Origin: Sphaerisporangium dianthi
GTDB lineage: Bacteria; Actinomycetota; Actinomycetes; Streptosporangiales; Streptosporangiaceae
Direction of reading: 5' to 3'
DNA length: 64,000 bases
Assembly (NCBI RefSeq): GCF_042654065.1
Contig: NZ_JBHSFP010000015.1
Coordinates: forward strand, 136,875 to 200,874
Below are positions 1 through 8,193 of this stretch, piece after piece (the first letter of the stretch is position 1; each line of letters opens with the position of its first letter). Position numbers and translations under genes: made by a program. The notes below the pieces were generated by a model. That model searched no databases. It saw only the letters and a program-made list of their open reading frames with translations, and had not been told where the DNA came from.

Positions 1-290
1 GGTCCCTCTGGGCGGGGATCTTCGGGCGTCCTTGGGGGACGCCGGGTGCGTCCGCTGACCAGTGGGGGATCGGCCGCATCTGGGCTGCTCCTTCTCGGCT
101 CTCGGCGACGGTGCTCCAGCAGGAGACCTGACCGAACGCCCGCAGGACAGGTCCCCTCTCAGGCGTCGCCGTTCGCCGCGCCGTCCAAGCGTTCCGGAGT
201 CCTATCCGTCGCCCGCCGCGCGCGTCTGCGCGCCGAGTGGTCGTTTCCCGGTCGTTTGGGACGGAGCGGCAGGTTTCCGTGCCGTCCCTA
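1..290. other. Intergenic stretch without a supported gene
   Basis: No reading frame here has a ribosome binding site plus a recognisable product; the long open frames look like by-products of high GC. A short inverted repeat (GGCGTCC at 25-31, GGACGCC at 37-43) could be the terminator stem of a gene to the left of the window, but no T-run follows it. Confidence 0.4.
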
Positions 291-319
291 TTGACAATGA
301 GTCGCTGTCTGATTACGCG
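291..319 (+). promoter_or_regulatory. Putative promoter of the XRE/TPR regulator
   Basis: A perfect -35 hexamer TTGACA (291-296) is followed after 17 bases by TACGCG (314-319), a poor -10. Transcription would start near 325, only a few bases before the first possible GTG codons. The -35 match is seen directly; use as a promoter is inference. Confidence 0.4.
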
Positions 320-336
320 TTGTCGTGGAGGTGGCC

Positions 337-1713
337 GTGGGCGGAACGAAGCGTGGGGCGGGAAGGCCGGAGCTGGCGCGGGCGCGCAGGCGGTTGGGCA
401 TGAGCCAGGAGGAGATCGCCGAGGCGCTGTGGGTGTCGCCGACCACCTGGAGCCGGTGGGAGCGCGGCAGGCAGGCGATCCGGCCGGTGTACCGGGCGCG
501 GATGGCCGAGGTGTTCGGAGCCGACCCGGCCGAGGTCGAGCGGTGGATCGAAGGCGGTGCCCCGGTCGATACGGAAGCCTGGCTCCGCCCGGACTTCAGC
601 GACCTGTCGCTCGCGGCTACGGTCGAGGCCGCCGGACGCCTGTGGAGGTGCGACGTGGACCCCGATCGCCGTCATGTGCTCGCCGCGCTGCCCTTCGTGC
701 CCGCCGCCCTCGGAAGCTGGCTGTCGGCCTGGAGCTACGGCGCTCCGGTCGCCTCGGCCGCCCACGAGGGCTCGGGACCGTCCGTGGGCCTGTCGGACGT
801 CCAGCGGATCGACGAGGCGCGGCAGGCGTTCGGCGAGATGGACCACCGATTCGGCGCCGGACTGGTCCGCCCCGCCGTGGTCGACTACCTGAACACCGTC
901 GTCGCGCCCCTGCTCAAAGGCCGCTACACCGACAAGGTCGGCTCCGCCCTGATGTCGGCCGCCGCCGGGCTCACGGGGATGGCGGGGTGGACCGCGTTCG
1001 ACCTGCACCGTCATGGGCAGGCCCAGCAGTACTTCGGACAGGCGCTCAAACTGGCGAAACTGGGCAGCGACCCGATGATTGGCTCCCTGATCCTGGAGGG
1101 CATGACCCATCAGGCCTTGTACCTGCGACATTCGGCGCAGGCCGTCTGGTTGACCGGTGCGGCCGTGGAAGCCGCCCGGCGCGTGGACGCGCCACCATGG
1201 GTGACGGCGATGCTGCTGGTCGAGGAGGCTTGGGCGACGGCCCTGCGGACCCGGCCGGGCGAGAGCCGGGACGGGCATGGCGCACGGACCGTCCAGTTGC
1301 AACTCGCTGAGGCCGAGCGTGTCCACGCACGAGGCCGGACCGATCGCGACCCGGCCTGGGCCGCCTGGAACGACGAGCCGGAACTGATCGCCCGTGCGGG
1401 CATGTGCTGGGAACTGCTGGGGGAGCACGAGCGGGCCGCCGATTGCGCTGAAGCGGCGGTACGCGAGTTCACGGAGGCGCGGCCACGCTCAGCGCAGCTG
1501 AATCGGGTGAACGCGGCCGACGCCTACTTGAGCATGGGGGAGGTGGAGCGGGCCGTGGAACTGGCGCGGGAGGCGATTCCGGCGGCCCGGACGCTGACCT
1601 CGGCGCGGGCCGTCGAGCGCGTCAGGCAGTTCTCCGGCCGCCTCGGCCCCTACGCCGGCACCGTCCACGTCAAGGAGTTCCGCGCCCACCTGTCCGCCGA
1701 ACTCGCCTCCTGA
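337..1713 (+). CDS. XRE-family helix-turn-helix regulator with TPR-like C-terminal region
   Basis: Probable cytoplasmic transcriptional regulator. The first 70 residues hold a lambda-repressor-type HTH (RRLGMSQEEIAEALWVSPTTW is its core, split here as RRLGMSQEEIA and WVSPTTWSRWE). The remaining ~390 residues are Ala/Leu/Glu-rich helices of TPR character with no enzyme motif, the architecture common in actinomycete XRE regulators that sense a ligand or a partner peptide. The GTG at 337 is chosen because GGAGG lies at 327-331; GTG at 325 would also work if the transcript is leaderless from the TTGACA promoter. It stands alone, with no linked small DUF397-type partner gene visible. The target is unknown. 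Confidence 0.75.
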   Translation: MGGTKRGAGRPELARARRRLGMSQEEIAEALWVSPTTWSRWERGRQAIRPVYRARMAEVFGADPAEVERWIEGGAPVDTEAWLRPDFSDLSLAATVEAAGRLWRCDVDPDRRHVLAALPFVPAALGSWLSAWSYGAPVASAAHEGSGPSVGLSDVQRIDEARQAFGEMDHRFGAGLVRPAVVDYLNTVVAPLLKGRYTDKVGSALMSAAAGLTGMAGWTAFDLHRHGQAQQYFGQALKLAKLGSDPMIGSLILEGMTHQALYLRHSAQAVWLTGAAVEAARRVDAPPWVTAMLLVEEAWATALRTRPGESRDGHGARTVQLQLAEAERVHARGRTDRDPAWAAWNDEPELIARAGMCWELLGEHERAADCAEAAVREFTEARPRSAQLNRVNAADAYLSMGEVERAVELAREAIPAARTLTSARAVERVRQFSGRLGPYAGTVHVKEFRAHLSAELAS

Positions 1714-1828
1714 TGGGAGTCGCCGGGTCGCCGAGCGGACGGTCACCCGGAGGCAGTCCCGAAGCGCGGAAGGGAAGGGCGGCGATCCAGGGCGTCCTGC
1801 CCCGGCGGACCCCCTCGTCGCCCGGCGA

Positions 1829-2224
1829 TCATCGAGGTGGGCCGAGCAGGTCCCAGCGGTTCCCGGCTATGTCGAGGAACACGGCGACCTGCCCGTAGGG
1901 CTCCGTCCGCGGTGTGGTCACGAACTCGACGCCGGCCGCCGCCATTCGCTCGTAGGCGGCGCCGAAGTCGTCCACGCGCAGGAAGAACCCCACCCGCCCG
2001 GCGACCTGGCTCCCGACGACCCTGGCCTGCCGCTCTCCGTCCGCCTGGGCGATCAGGATGCCCGTCTCCGCGCCCGGCGGCCTGACGACGACCCATCGTT
2101 TCCGACGGCCATCGTTGGTCAGCGATGGCGAGTCCTCGACCAGTTCGAAGCCGAGAATCCCGCTGAAGAACTCGATGGCGCGGTCGTAGTCGTCCACGAC
2201 GACCGTCACAAGATCAATTCGCAC
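1829..2224 (-). CDS. VOC (glyoxalase/bleomycin-resistance fold) protein
   Basis: A 131-residue single-domain member of the vicinal oxygen chelate superfamily. It opens with IDLVTVVVDDYDRAIEFF, the usual first beta-alpha unit, and ends with a second unit carrying FLDIAGNRWDLLGPP. Family members bind metal or small ligands and include lactoylglutathione lyases, dioxygenases and antibiotic-binding proteins; nothing here settles the substrate. The closing segment keeps the acidic/polar ligand region (D-x-x-GN-x-W), but the first-strand ligand position is Val/Thr rather than a clear His, so enzyme activity is uncertain. The gene starts with GTG six bases after a TATACT hexamer and has no Shine-Dalgarno sequence, so the mRNA is probably leaderless. 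Confidence 0.8.
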   Translation of the reverse strand: MRIDLVTVVVDDYDRAIEFFSGILGFELVEDSPSLTNDGRRKRWVVVRPPGAETGILIAQADGERQARVVGSQVAGRVGFFLRVDDFGAAYERMAAAGVEFVTTPRTEPYGQVAVFLDIAGNRWDLLGPPR

Positions 2225-2230
2225 GCCCGG

Positions 2231-2260
2231 AGTATAGGGGTCTGTCCGGCGTGGCGTTCA
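2231..2260 (-). promoter_or_regulatory. Promoter for a leaderless transcript of the VOC gene
   Basis: Reading the minus strand, TATACT (2236 to 2231) is a near-consensus -10, preceded after 18 bases by TGAACG (2260 to 2255). The GTG start of the VOC gene follows the -10 by six bases, the geometry of leaderless actinobacterial mRNAs. Confidence 0.5.
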
Positions 2261-2389
2261 GCCCCGACGATGCCCTGCCGGCCTCCGCGAGCTGGGACCG
2301 GATGGCGAACGTGCAACCCACCGGAAATGATGGGGTCGCTCGCGCCATGTACGGGTTGTCCGCGTCTGATACCGACAGAGGAGACGGCC

Positions 2390-2410
2390 ATGGGGACGGC
2401 GTGTGGATGA
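2390..2410 (+). other. Six-codon leader ORF overlapping the sigma factor start
   Basis: An ATG at 2390, placed five bases after a strong AGAGGAGA (2377-2384), opens a six-codon frame (MGTACG) that stops with TGA at 2408-2410. The sigma factor GTG at 2403 lies inside it in another frame, and has no good ribosome site of its own. The layout suggests translational coupling through a mini-ORF. Another explanation is a sequencing indel that would put this ATG in frame with the sigma factor. Confidence 0.35.
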
Positions 2411-2954
2411 CGATGAGGTGGCCCGGTTCGAGGGCGTCTACAGGGAGACCTACGACCAGATCACGGCCTACGCGGCGCGCCGGTGCGACTCGCCGCAGGA
2501 CGCGGCGGACGTCGTGGCGGAGACCTTCGCGATCGCCTGGCGCAAGCTCGCCGAACTCCCACCGGGACGCGAGGCCAGGCTCTGGCTCTACGGCGTGGCG
2601 CGCCGGGTGCTGGCCGACCACCGCCGCAAGACGGACCGGCGGCGCGTGCGCAACGTGGAGCTCGACGCCGAGATGGCCGATCTCTACAGTGACCCGCCTG
2701 ACGGCGGGGTTGGGGTGAGCGCGGTGGCCGAGGTGTTCCGCGGTCTGTCCGACGACGATCGCGAGCTGCTGTCGCTGGTCGCCTGGGAAGGGCTGGGCCG
2801 CGACGAGATCGCCACGATGCTCGGACTGTCGCGCAACGCGGTGCGCATCAGACTGCACCGTGCCCGCAGGCGCTTTTCCGCCGCGCTCGACGCGGCCGAG
2901 ATCCGGACGAGTACGCACGGCCGCATGATGCCGGCGGCGGGGAGGTCGTCGTGA
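2403..2954 (+). CDS. ECF-type RNA polymerase sigma factor
   Basis: A 183-residue sigma-70 family factor of the extracytoplasmic-function group. Region 2 spans about residues 8-75 (VYRETYDQITAYAARR, then DAADVVAETFAIAWRKL). Region 4 covers about 115-165, with the DDRELLSLVAWEGLGRDEIA segment and a helix-turn-helix LGLSRNAVRIRLHRARRRF. Regions 1 and 3 are missing, as expected. It directs core polymerase to a small regulon. The last four bases overlap the GTG of the next gene (GTGA), so the pair is translated together, which fits a sigma factor with a membrane partner. The GTG start at 2403 is the first in this frame and is covered by a mini-ORF. No cognate ECF promoter could be recognised upstream. 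Confidence 0.88.
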   Translation: MDDDEVARFEGVYRETYDQITAYAARRCDSPQDAADVVAETFAIAWRKLAELPPGREARLWLYGVARRVLADHRRKTDRRRVRNVELDAEMADLYSDPPDGGVGVSAVAEVFRGLSDDDRELLSLVAWEGLGRDEIATMLGLSRNAVRIRLHRARRRFSAALDAAEIRTSTHGRMMPAAGRSS

Positions 2955-3937
2955 GCGACGTCGACGAGGTCAGCGCGCTGCTGAGGCCGCTCGCGCGGGT
3001 GGCGCCCGGGCGGCGGGGGGACGGCGCGTCGGGCGCGGGGGCGCGGACGCTGCTGGCCTCCGTCACCGCCCAGAGACCGGACGCCGCCCTCGCCCGGCCG
3101 TCGGTCGGGCGCCGCCGACACGGGGTCTTCGGCCCGCGCCGTGTGGCGATGGGCATGGCCGCCGCCGCCGTGCTGGCCACGGGTGTCGTCGTGGGCCCGA
3201 GCCTGCTGCGCGACGGAGGCGGCGTGGCGCTCGGCTACGCCAACTCGGCGGTGGAGATCGTCCGCGAAGGCGACCAGTACGTCGCCCGGATCAAGGACCC
3301 GTTCGCCGAGCACGCCCTGTACACCGAGGCGTTCAAGGCGGTCGGGCTGCGCGTGGGGCTGCGCCCGGTGCCGGTGTCGCCCGGAGGAGTGGGGAAGATC
3401 TTGGGCATGGTGGTCACGGCCGGGGGGGCTCCCGAGCCGCGAGTGGCGCCGGATCCTTCCGGCCCCAGGATCGACGGTGTTCTGCTCACGATGGAGACCT
3501 CCCCCCAAGGCTGCGACCCCGGTCGGGACGACGGCTGCGTCATGGTGATGCGGGTGCCGGCCCGGTTCAGGGGTGTGGTGGACGTCAGGCTCGGACGCCA
3601 GGCCAGACCGGGGGAGGAGTACGCCGACTTCGACCGGGCCATGGCGCCGGGCGGGATGTTCGACGGGGTCCACCTGCGCGAGGGTCGCCCCGTGGCCGAG
3701 GTGCGCGCCGAGGCGCGCAGGCGTGACCTGGCGGTGGTGTTCAGCCTCATCCGGGTCGATCCGAAGAGCGGCGGCCTGTCCTTCGAGCCGCTGCCCGCCG
3801 GCCGGGTCGGGCGCGGCTGGACCGTGTGGAACGCCTGGCAGGTGAAGGCCGGGGTGATCCGGCTGCTCGTCACGCCCGGGCGACTGGCCGGAAATCCCTT
3901 CCACAACGGCAGCGCGCCGCCGCCCTCGCCCGGATGA
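2951..3937 (+). CDS. Membrane-anchored protein of unknown family coupled to the sigma factor
   Basis: A 328-residue protein I do not recognise. A short cytoplasmic part (about residues 1-60, rich in Arg) precedes one membrane segment at about 65-86 (AMGMAAAAVLATGVVVG), and about 240 residues would lie outside the cell. The outer part has no enzyme motif I can name; it contains a CX8C pair (near GCDPGRDDGC) and a Pro-rich tail. Position and topology match an anti-sigma factor or a surface sensor working with the ECF sigma factor with which it shares a GTGA start/stop overlap. However, the cytoplasmic part lacks the HXXXCXXC zinc motif of ZAS anti-sigma factors, so an anti-sigma role is inference from context only. 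Confidence 0.6.
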   Translation: MSDVDEVSALLRPLARVAPGRRGDGASGAGARTLLASVTAQRPDAALARPSVGRRRHGVFGPRRVAMGMAAAAVLATGVVVGPSLLRDGGGVALGYANSAVEIVREGDQYVARIKDPFAEHALYTEAFKAVGLRVGLRPVPVSPGGVGKILGMVVTAGGAPEPRVAPDPSGPRIDGVLLTMETSPQGCDPGRDDGCVMVMRVPARFRGVVDVRLGRQARPGEEYADFDRAMAPGGMFDGVHLREGRPVAEVRAEARRRDLAVVFSLIRVDPKSGGLSFEPLPAGRVGRGWTVWNAWQVKAGVIRLLVTPGRLAGNPFHNGSAPPPSPG

Positions 3938-3943
3938 CGTCCG

Positions 3944-3977
3944 CGGCCCGGCCCCGGCCCCGGCCCCGGCCCCGGTC
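3944..3977. repeat. CCGGCC-type hexamer repeat after the membrane protein gene
   Basis: About five imperfect copies of a GGCCCC/CCGGCC hexamer follow the stop codon at a few bases distance and end in CCTGGGGCGGGGGC. The strand is self-complementary and could fold into GC hairpins, so it may end transcription; no T-run follows. From here to the DUF3048 gene (3938-4241) no gene is supported. Confidence 0.5.
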
Positions 3978-4169
3978 CTGGGGCGGGGGCTGTGGGCCTG
4001 GCGGAACGCGGGCTTCGATGGCGGTCGGCCGTCCGGCGGCGTGGCGATTCCCGCCCCGCGTGCCGTCCCGGGGACGCTGTGAGGTGCCGGCGGGCGCGGG
4101 ACGGTGACACCGGGCGCGGGGCGGTGACGGCTGGTGCCGGTGGGAGAGGTGGGGATGAGTCGCCCGATC

Positions 4170-4198
4170 TTGCGTATCCGCATTGCATCCCATAGGTA
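4170..4198 (+). promoter_or_regulatory. Putative promoter of the DUF3048 lipoprotein gene
   Basis: TTGCGT (4170-4175) and TAGGTA (4193-4198) are separated by 17 bases in a locally AT-richer patch, 44 bases before the start codon. TAGGNT-like -10 boxes are common for the principal sigma factor of actinomycetes. Confidence 0.4.
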
Positions 4199-4241
4199 AG
4201 CTTCGTGGCGTTTCCAGGCGAAATCGGGAGGAGCCACAGCT

Positions 4242-5258
4242 GTGCCAGTAAAACGGGTGGTAGGCATCGCGCTGGCGGGAACCGCCGTCCTAGCGCCCGC
4301 CGTGGCATGCTCGTCCTCCGGCGGCGGCGCGGCGCCCGCGTCGCAGGGCGTCCAGCCCGCGGCGTCGGCGCCGGCGACGCCGGCCCCGCCGCCTGAGCAC
4401 CCCTTCACCGGGCAGCCGGTGGCGGGCCGCAGGCCGGTGCTCGCCGTGAAGATCGAGAACACCTCGTCGGGCAAGCCCCAGCTCGGCCTGCGCAGCGCCG
4501 ACCTGGTGTTCGTCGAGCAGGTCGAGGGCGGCCTGACCCGCCTCATGGCGGTCTTCTCCTCCAAGATCCCCGCCAAGGTCGGGCCGGTCCGCAGCGCCCG
4601 CATCTCCGACCTGCACCTGCTGCCGATGTTCGGCAAGCCCGCTCTGGCCTATTCGGGCGTGCAGAGCAAGATGGTCCCGCTCGTCCAGCGGGCGTCGCTG
4701 TTCGACGTGTCCGACAGCGCCGCGCCGGGCGCGTACTTCCGCCAGCCGGGCCGCGTCGCCCCCTACAACCTGTTCGCGGACACGAGGAAACTCCTGGCGA
4801 AGGCGCCCAAGGCCACCAAGGCGCGCGACATCGGCCTCACCTTCGGCGACGCGCCGGAGGGCGGGACCCCCAAGAAGTCGTTCACCGTGAAGTACCCGGC
4901 CGCGACCTTCACCTTCGCCTGGTCGGCCGCGCAGAAGCGCTGGCTCGTGACGCAGGACGGCAGCAAGGACATGGCGGCCGAGGGCGGCCAGCTCGGCGCG
5001 CCCACCATCGTCGTCCAGTACGCCAAGACCACCCGCTCGGAGTTCCACGACTTCACCGGCAGCTACACGCCGCTGATCCACACCACCGGCACAGGCAAGG
5101 CGGTCGTGCTGCGCGACGGCAAGGCCTACAAGGCGGAATGGGCGCGCGCCTCGGAGAAGGAGGGCACGGTCTTCACCACCGAGGGCGGCGAGCCGATGAA
5201 CTTCAGCCGCGGCCAGGTGTGGGTCGTCCTGGCCGCCCCCAAGCCCGTACAGCCCTGA
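4242..5258 (+). CDS. DUF3048 (YerB-like) lipoprotein
   Basis: A 338-residue secreted protein with a lipoprotein signal peptide: KR, a hydrophobic stretch, then the lipobox APAVAC with Cys23 as the lipid-attachment site, and a Ser/Gly/Pro/Ala-rich linker to about residue 55. The rest is the DUF3048 domain, recognisable from PVLAVKIENT, RSADLVFVEQVEGGLTR and GPVRSARISDLHLLP in the first half and the LRDGKAYKAEWAR segment in the second. The family includes B. subtilis YerB and is found on the outer face of Gram-positive membranes; its role is not firmly established. The GTG start has GGAGGAG (4227-4233) eight bases upstream. It appears to be a single-gene unit. Confidence 0.88.
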   Translation: MPVKRVVGIALAGTAVLAPAVACSSSGGGAAPASQGVQPAASAPATPAPPPEHPFTGQPVAGRRPVLAVKIENTSSGKPQLGLRSADLVFVEQVEGGLTRLMAVFSSKIPAKVGPVRSARISDLHLLPMFGKPALAYSGVQSKMVPLVQRASLFDVSDSAAPGAYFRQPGRVAPYNLFADTRKLLAKAPKATKARDIGLTFGDAPEGGTPKKSFTVKYPAATFTFAWSAAQKRWLVTQDGSKDMAAEGGQLGAPTIVVQYAKTTRSEFHDFTGSYTPLIHTTGTGKAVVLRDGKAYKAEWARASEKEGTVFTTEGGEPMNFSRGQVWVVLAAPKPVQP

Positions 5259-5398
5259 TCGCGGGGCGCGCGTCCGCCGCCACCCGTACAACTTGTCCAA
5301 AGTCCTCGTCGAGTTGTGACGATCCGGCCGTCAAGGGCGGGGCTGATCAGCGCCTAACATGGGAGGGGAACCCGTCGTCACGCTCGTGAGGTAAGACC

Positions 5399-6316
5399 GT
5401 GTCCAGCAGCACCCCCGAAGTCACCGAGACCACCGCCGTCACCGGCACCGCCCGCGTGAAGCGCGGCATGGCCGAGATGCTCAAGGGCGGTGTGATCATG
5501 GACGTCGTCACCCCGCAGCAAGCCAAGATCGCCGAGGACGCCGGCGCCGTCGCCGTCATGGCCCTTGAGCGCGTGCCCGCCGACATCCGGGCCGAGGGCG
5601 GCGTCTCGCGCATGAGCGACCCCGACATGATCGACGGCATCATCGCGGCCGTCTCGATCCCCGTCATGGCCAAGGCCCGCATCGGCCACCTCGTCGAGGC
5701 CCAGGTGCTCCAGGCCATCGGCGTCGACTACGTCGACGAGTCCGAGGTGCTCACCCCCGCCGACGAGGCCAACCACATCGACAAGTGGGCCTTCACCGTG
5801 CCCTTCGTCTGCGGGGCGACCAACCTCGGCGAGGCCCTGCGCCGCATCGCCGAGGGCGCCGCCATGATCCGCTCCAAGGGCGAGGCCGGCACCGGCAACG
5901 TCGTGGAGGCCACCCGCCACATGCGGCAGATCCGCGGCGACATCAAGCGCCTGGCCGCCCTCGACGAGGCCGAGCTCTACGCCGCCGCCAAGGAGCTGCG
6001 CGCGCCGTACGAGCTGGTCGCCGAGATCGCCAAGACCGGCAGGCTTCCCGTGGTGCTGTTCACCGCCGGCGGCATCGCCACCCCGGCGGACGCCGCGATG
6101 ATGATGCAGCTCGGCGCCGAGGGCGTGTTCGTCGGCTCGGGCATCTTCAAGTCCGGCGACCCGGCCAAGCGCGCGGCGGCGATCGTCAAGGCCACCACCT
6201 TCTACGACGACCCCGATGTGATCGCCAAGGTCTCCCGCGGGCTGGGCGAGGCCATGGTCGGCATCAACCTCGCCACGGTTCCCGAGGCCGAGCGCCTGGC
6301 CACCCGGGGCTGGTAA
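5399..6316 (+). CDS. pdxS: Pyridoxal 5'-phosphate synthase, lyase subunit PdxS
   Basis: The synthase half of the DXP-independent vitamin B6 pathway: it condenses ribose 5-phosphate, glyceraldehyde 3-phosphate and ammonia into pyridoxal phosphate. 305 residues, the usual length. The (beta-alpha)8 barrel is clear from KRGMAEMLKGGVIMDV, the Lys-containing IPVMAKARIGH, DYVDESEVLTPAD and the phosphate-binding LFTAGGIATPADAAMMMQLGA; the chromophore lysine region is in the IPVMAKARIG part. PdxS forms a 12-mer that binds twelve PdxT glutaminases. Its partner pdxT lies 1.9 kb away, separated by a terminator and a phosphatase gene, unlike the adjacent pdxST of most actinomycetes. GAGGTAAG sits just before the GTG start. 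Confidence 0.97.
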   Translation: MSSSTPEVTETTAVTGTARVKRGMAEMLKGGVIMDVVTPQQAKIAEDAGAVAVMALERVPADIRAEGGVSRMSDPDMIDGIIAAVSIPVMAKARIGHLVEAQVLQAIGVDYVDESEVLTPADEANHIDKWAFTVPFVCGATNLGEALRRIAEGAAMIRSKGEAGTGNVVEATRHMRQIRGDIKRLAALDEAELYAAAKELRAPYELVAEIAKTGRLPVVLFTAGGIATPADAAMMMQLGAEGVFVGSGIFKSGDPAKRAAAIVKATTFYDDPDVIAKVSRGLGEAMVGINLATVPEAERLATRGW

Positions 6317-6322
6317 TCTTCC

Positions 6323-6362
6323 ACGCCTTCCCGGCGTTCTGACGCGGCCGCTGGGAAGGCGT
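6323..6362 (+). terminator. Hairpin terminator after pdxS
   Basis: A ten-base perfect stem (ACGCCTTCCC at 6323-6332 with GGGAAGGCGT at 6353-6362) encloses a second small stem GCGT/ACGC. Only a weak T-containing tail follows. It starts six bases after the pdxS stop and should separate pdxS from the phosphatase gene. Confidence 0.6.
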
Positions 6363-6517
6363 TATGTCAGTACGTGACGATTTGCCGTCCGGAATGCTGA
6401 TATGTCGGTCGAGACCTTCGGCCCGACCGGCGGACGGTGCTGATCGTCCGGAAATATCCGCTCTGACCTGGGTGTGGCTATACCTGGCGTTTGCTGTGCA
6501 TAGTTGATGATCGTCAT

Positions 6518-8026
6518 GTGATCGACAGGCGATCGTTCCTCGTGATGGGGCTGATAGCGGGAGTGCCAGGGGTGCCACCTCTGAGCGCTCCCTACGGCGA
6601 GCCCTTCACGCTCGGAGTCGCCTGCGGCGATCCGTCGCCCGACGGCTTCGTCCTGTGGACCCGCCTCGCTCCCGTGCCGCTCGCCGAGGACGGCCACGGC
6701 GGCATGCCGCCGGTGCCCGTCCCGGTGTACTGGGAGGTCGCCACCGACCCCGCCTGCGCCCGCGTGGTCCGGCGCGGCAGCGAGGACGCCGTGCACGAAT
6801 GGGCCCACACCGTGCACGCCGAGGTCGGCGGGCTGGAGCCGGGCCGCGAGTACTGGTACCGCTTCAAGGCCGGCCCCTACATCTCGCCCATCGGCCGCGC
6901 GGTGACCGCCCCCGCCCCCGGCTCGCCGGTCGCGGTGCTCACCCTCGCGGTGACCTCGTGCGCCAACTACCAGCACGGGCACTTCACCGCCTACACCAGG
7001 GTCGCGCAGGAGCACCCGCACCTGGTCCTGCACCTCGGCGACTACATCTACGAGCACGGCAAGGGAGAGGCGCCGTGCCCCGGCGGCAACGTGCGCGAGC
7101 ACGAGGGCGCCGAGGCCACCAGCCTGACCGACTACCGGCGCAGGCACGCCCTCTACAAGACCGACCCCGACCTGCGCGCCGCCCACGCGGCGGCGCCCTG
7201 GGTGCCGATCATGGACGACCACGAGGTCCGCAACAACTGGACGAGCCTGCTGTCGGCCGCGAGGCGCGAAGCCGCGTTCCGCGCCTACTACGAGCACATG
7301 CCGCTGCGCCGCGCCTCCATCCCCAAGGGCCCGGTGATCCGCCTGTACCGCCGCCTGCGCTGGGGAAGCCTCGCCACCTTGCACCTGCTGGACACCCGCC
7401 AGTACCGCGACCGCCCCGTGTGCGGGACCGGCTTCAAGGAGTGCCCGGAGTCGGAGGCGCCCGACCGGACGATCACCGGAACCGAGCAGGAGCGGTGGCT
7501 GCTAGAGGGGTTCCGCGAGTCCAAGGCGCAGTGGGACATCATCGGCCAGCAGGTCTTCTTCGGCCAGCGGACCAAGTACCCGGGGCCGGAGAAGGTCGTG
7601 CGGCAGGACGCCTGGGACGGCTACTCGGGATCGCGCACCAGGGTCACCCGCGGCTGGCTCGACGCCGGCGTGCGCAACGCCATCGTCCTGACCGGCGACG
7701 TGCACTCTCACTGGGCCGGCGACCTGGCCCTGGACTACGACGACGAGGACTCACCCCTGGTCGGCACCGAACTGGCCGTGACCTCGGTCACCAGCGGCGG
7801 CGACGGCCACGACCACGACCACGCCAGGGACGCGCTGCTCGACACCAACCCCCACCTGCAGTTCCACCTGCGGCGGCGCGGCTACCTGCTGCTGAGGGTG
7901 GAGCCCACCTCGGTCAGGGCCGACTTCAAGATCTTGCGGCGCGTGAGCACCCCCGGCGCCCCCGCCCTGACCGCCGCCGGCTTCACCGTCGCCGACCGGC
8001 TCCCCGGCCTGGTCCGCCAGACCTGA
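6518..8026 (+). CDS. phoD: PhoD-like alkaline phosphatase/phosphodiesterase, Tat-exported
   Basis: Secreted metallophosphatase of the PhoD family, which releases phosphate from phosphate mono- or diesters and usually uses Fe and Ca. The N terminus carries a twin-arginine signal (DRRSFLVMG followed by a hydrophobic stretch). A fibronectin-like PhoD N-terminal domain follows (FTLGVACGDPSPDGFVLWTR), then the catalytic domain with SCANYQHGHF, HLGDYIYEHG, MDDHEVRNNW and LTGDVHSHWAGDL, all metal-ligand blocks intact. About 502 residues, normal length. The start is uncertain: GTG 6518 puts the RR pair near the N terminus, TTG 6491 would add nine residues; neither has a convincing ribosome site. No PHO box was recognised. 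The gene interrupts pdxS and pdxT. Confidence 0.88.
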   Translation: MIDRRSFLVMGLIAGVPGVPPLSAPYGEPFTLGVACGDPSPDGFVLWTRLAPVPLAEDGHGGMPPVPVPVYWEVATDPACARVVRRGSEDAVHEWAHTVHAEVGGLEPGREYWYRFKAGPYISPIGRAVTAPAPGSPVAVLTLAVTSCANYQHGHFTAYTRVAQEHPHLVLHLGDYIYEHGKGEAPCPGGNVREHEGAEATSLTDYRRRHALYKTDPDLRAAHAAAPWVPIMDDHEVRNNWTSLLSAARREAAFRAYYEHMPLRRASIPKGPVIRLYRRLRWGSLATLHLLDTRQYRDRPVCGTGFKECPESEAPDRTITGTEQERWLLEGFRESKAQWDIIGQQVFFGQRTKYPGPEKVVRQDAWDGYSGSRTRVTRGWLDAGVRNAIVLTGDVHSHWAGDLALDYDDEDSPLVGTELAVTSVTSGGDGHDHDHARDALLDTNPHLQFHLRRRGYLLLRVEPTSVRADFKILRRVSTPGAPALTAAGFTVADRLPGLVRQT

Positions 8027-8193
8027 CCCGGCGGCCCCGCCCCGCCGCCCCCGCCGTGCCGCGCTCCGCTCCTGCGCCCGCTCCGCCGGGAAGTCCGGCC
8101 CCGTTTGGGACGTTGTTCCACTTGGCCGTACGCTTCGGCGGTCGGCAGTCGACATCAGAACGCCCAGCGGCGGACCAGGTGGGAGGAAGACCG

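Noticed and set aside
313..1428. Long open frame on the minus strand opposite the XRE regulator
   Set aside because: High-GC shadow of the regulator; no domain and no ribosome site.
2684..4636. 650-codon minus-strand frame
   Set aside because: Covers three well-supported plus-strand genes; low-complexity Arg/Pro product.
6655..8193. N-terminal extension in frame with pdxT
   Set aside because: The product before 8194 is a shadow of phoD; a strong ribosome site marks GTG 8194.
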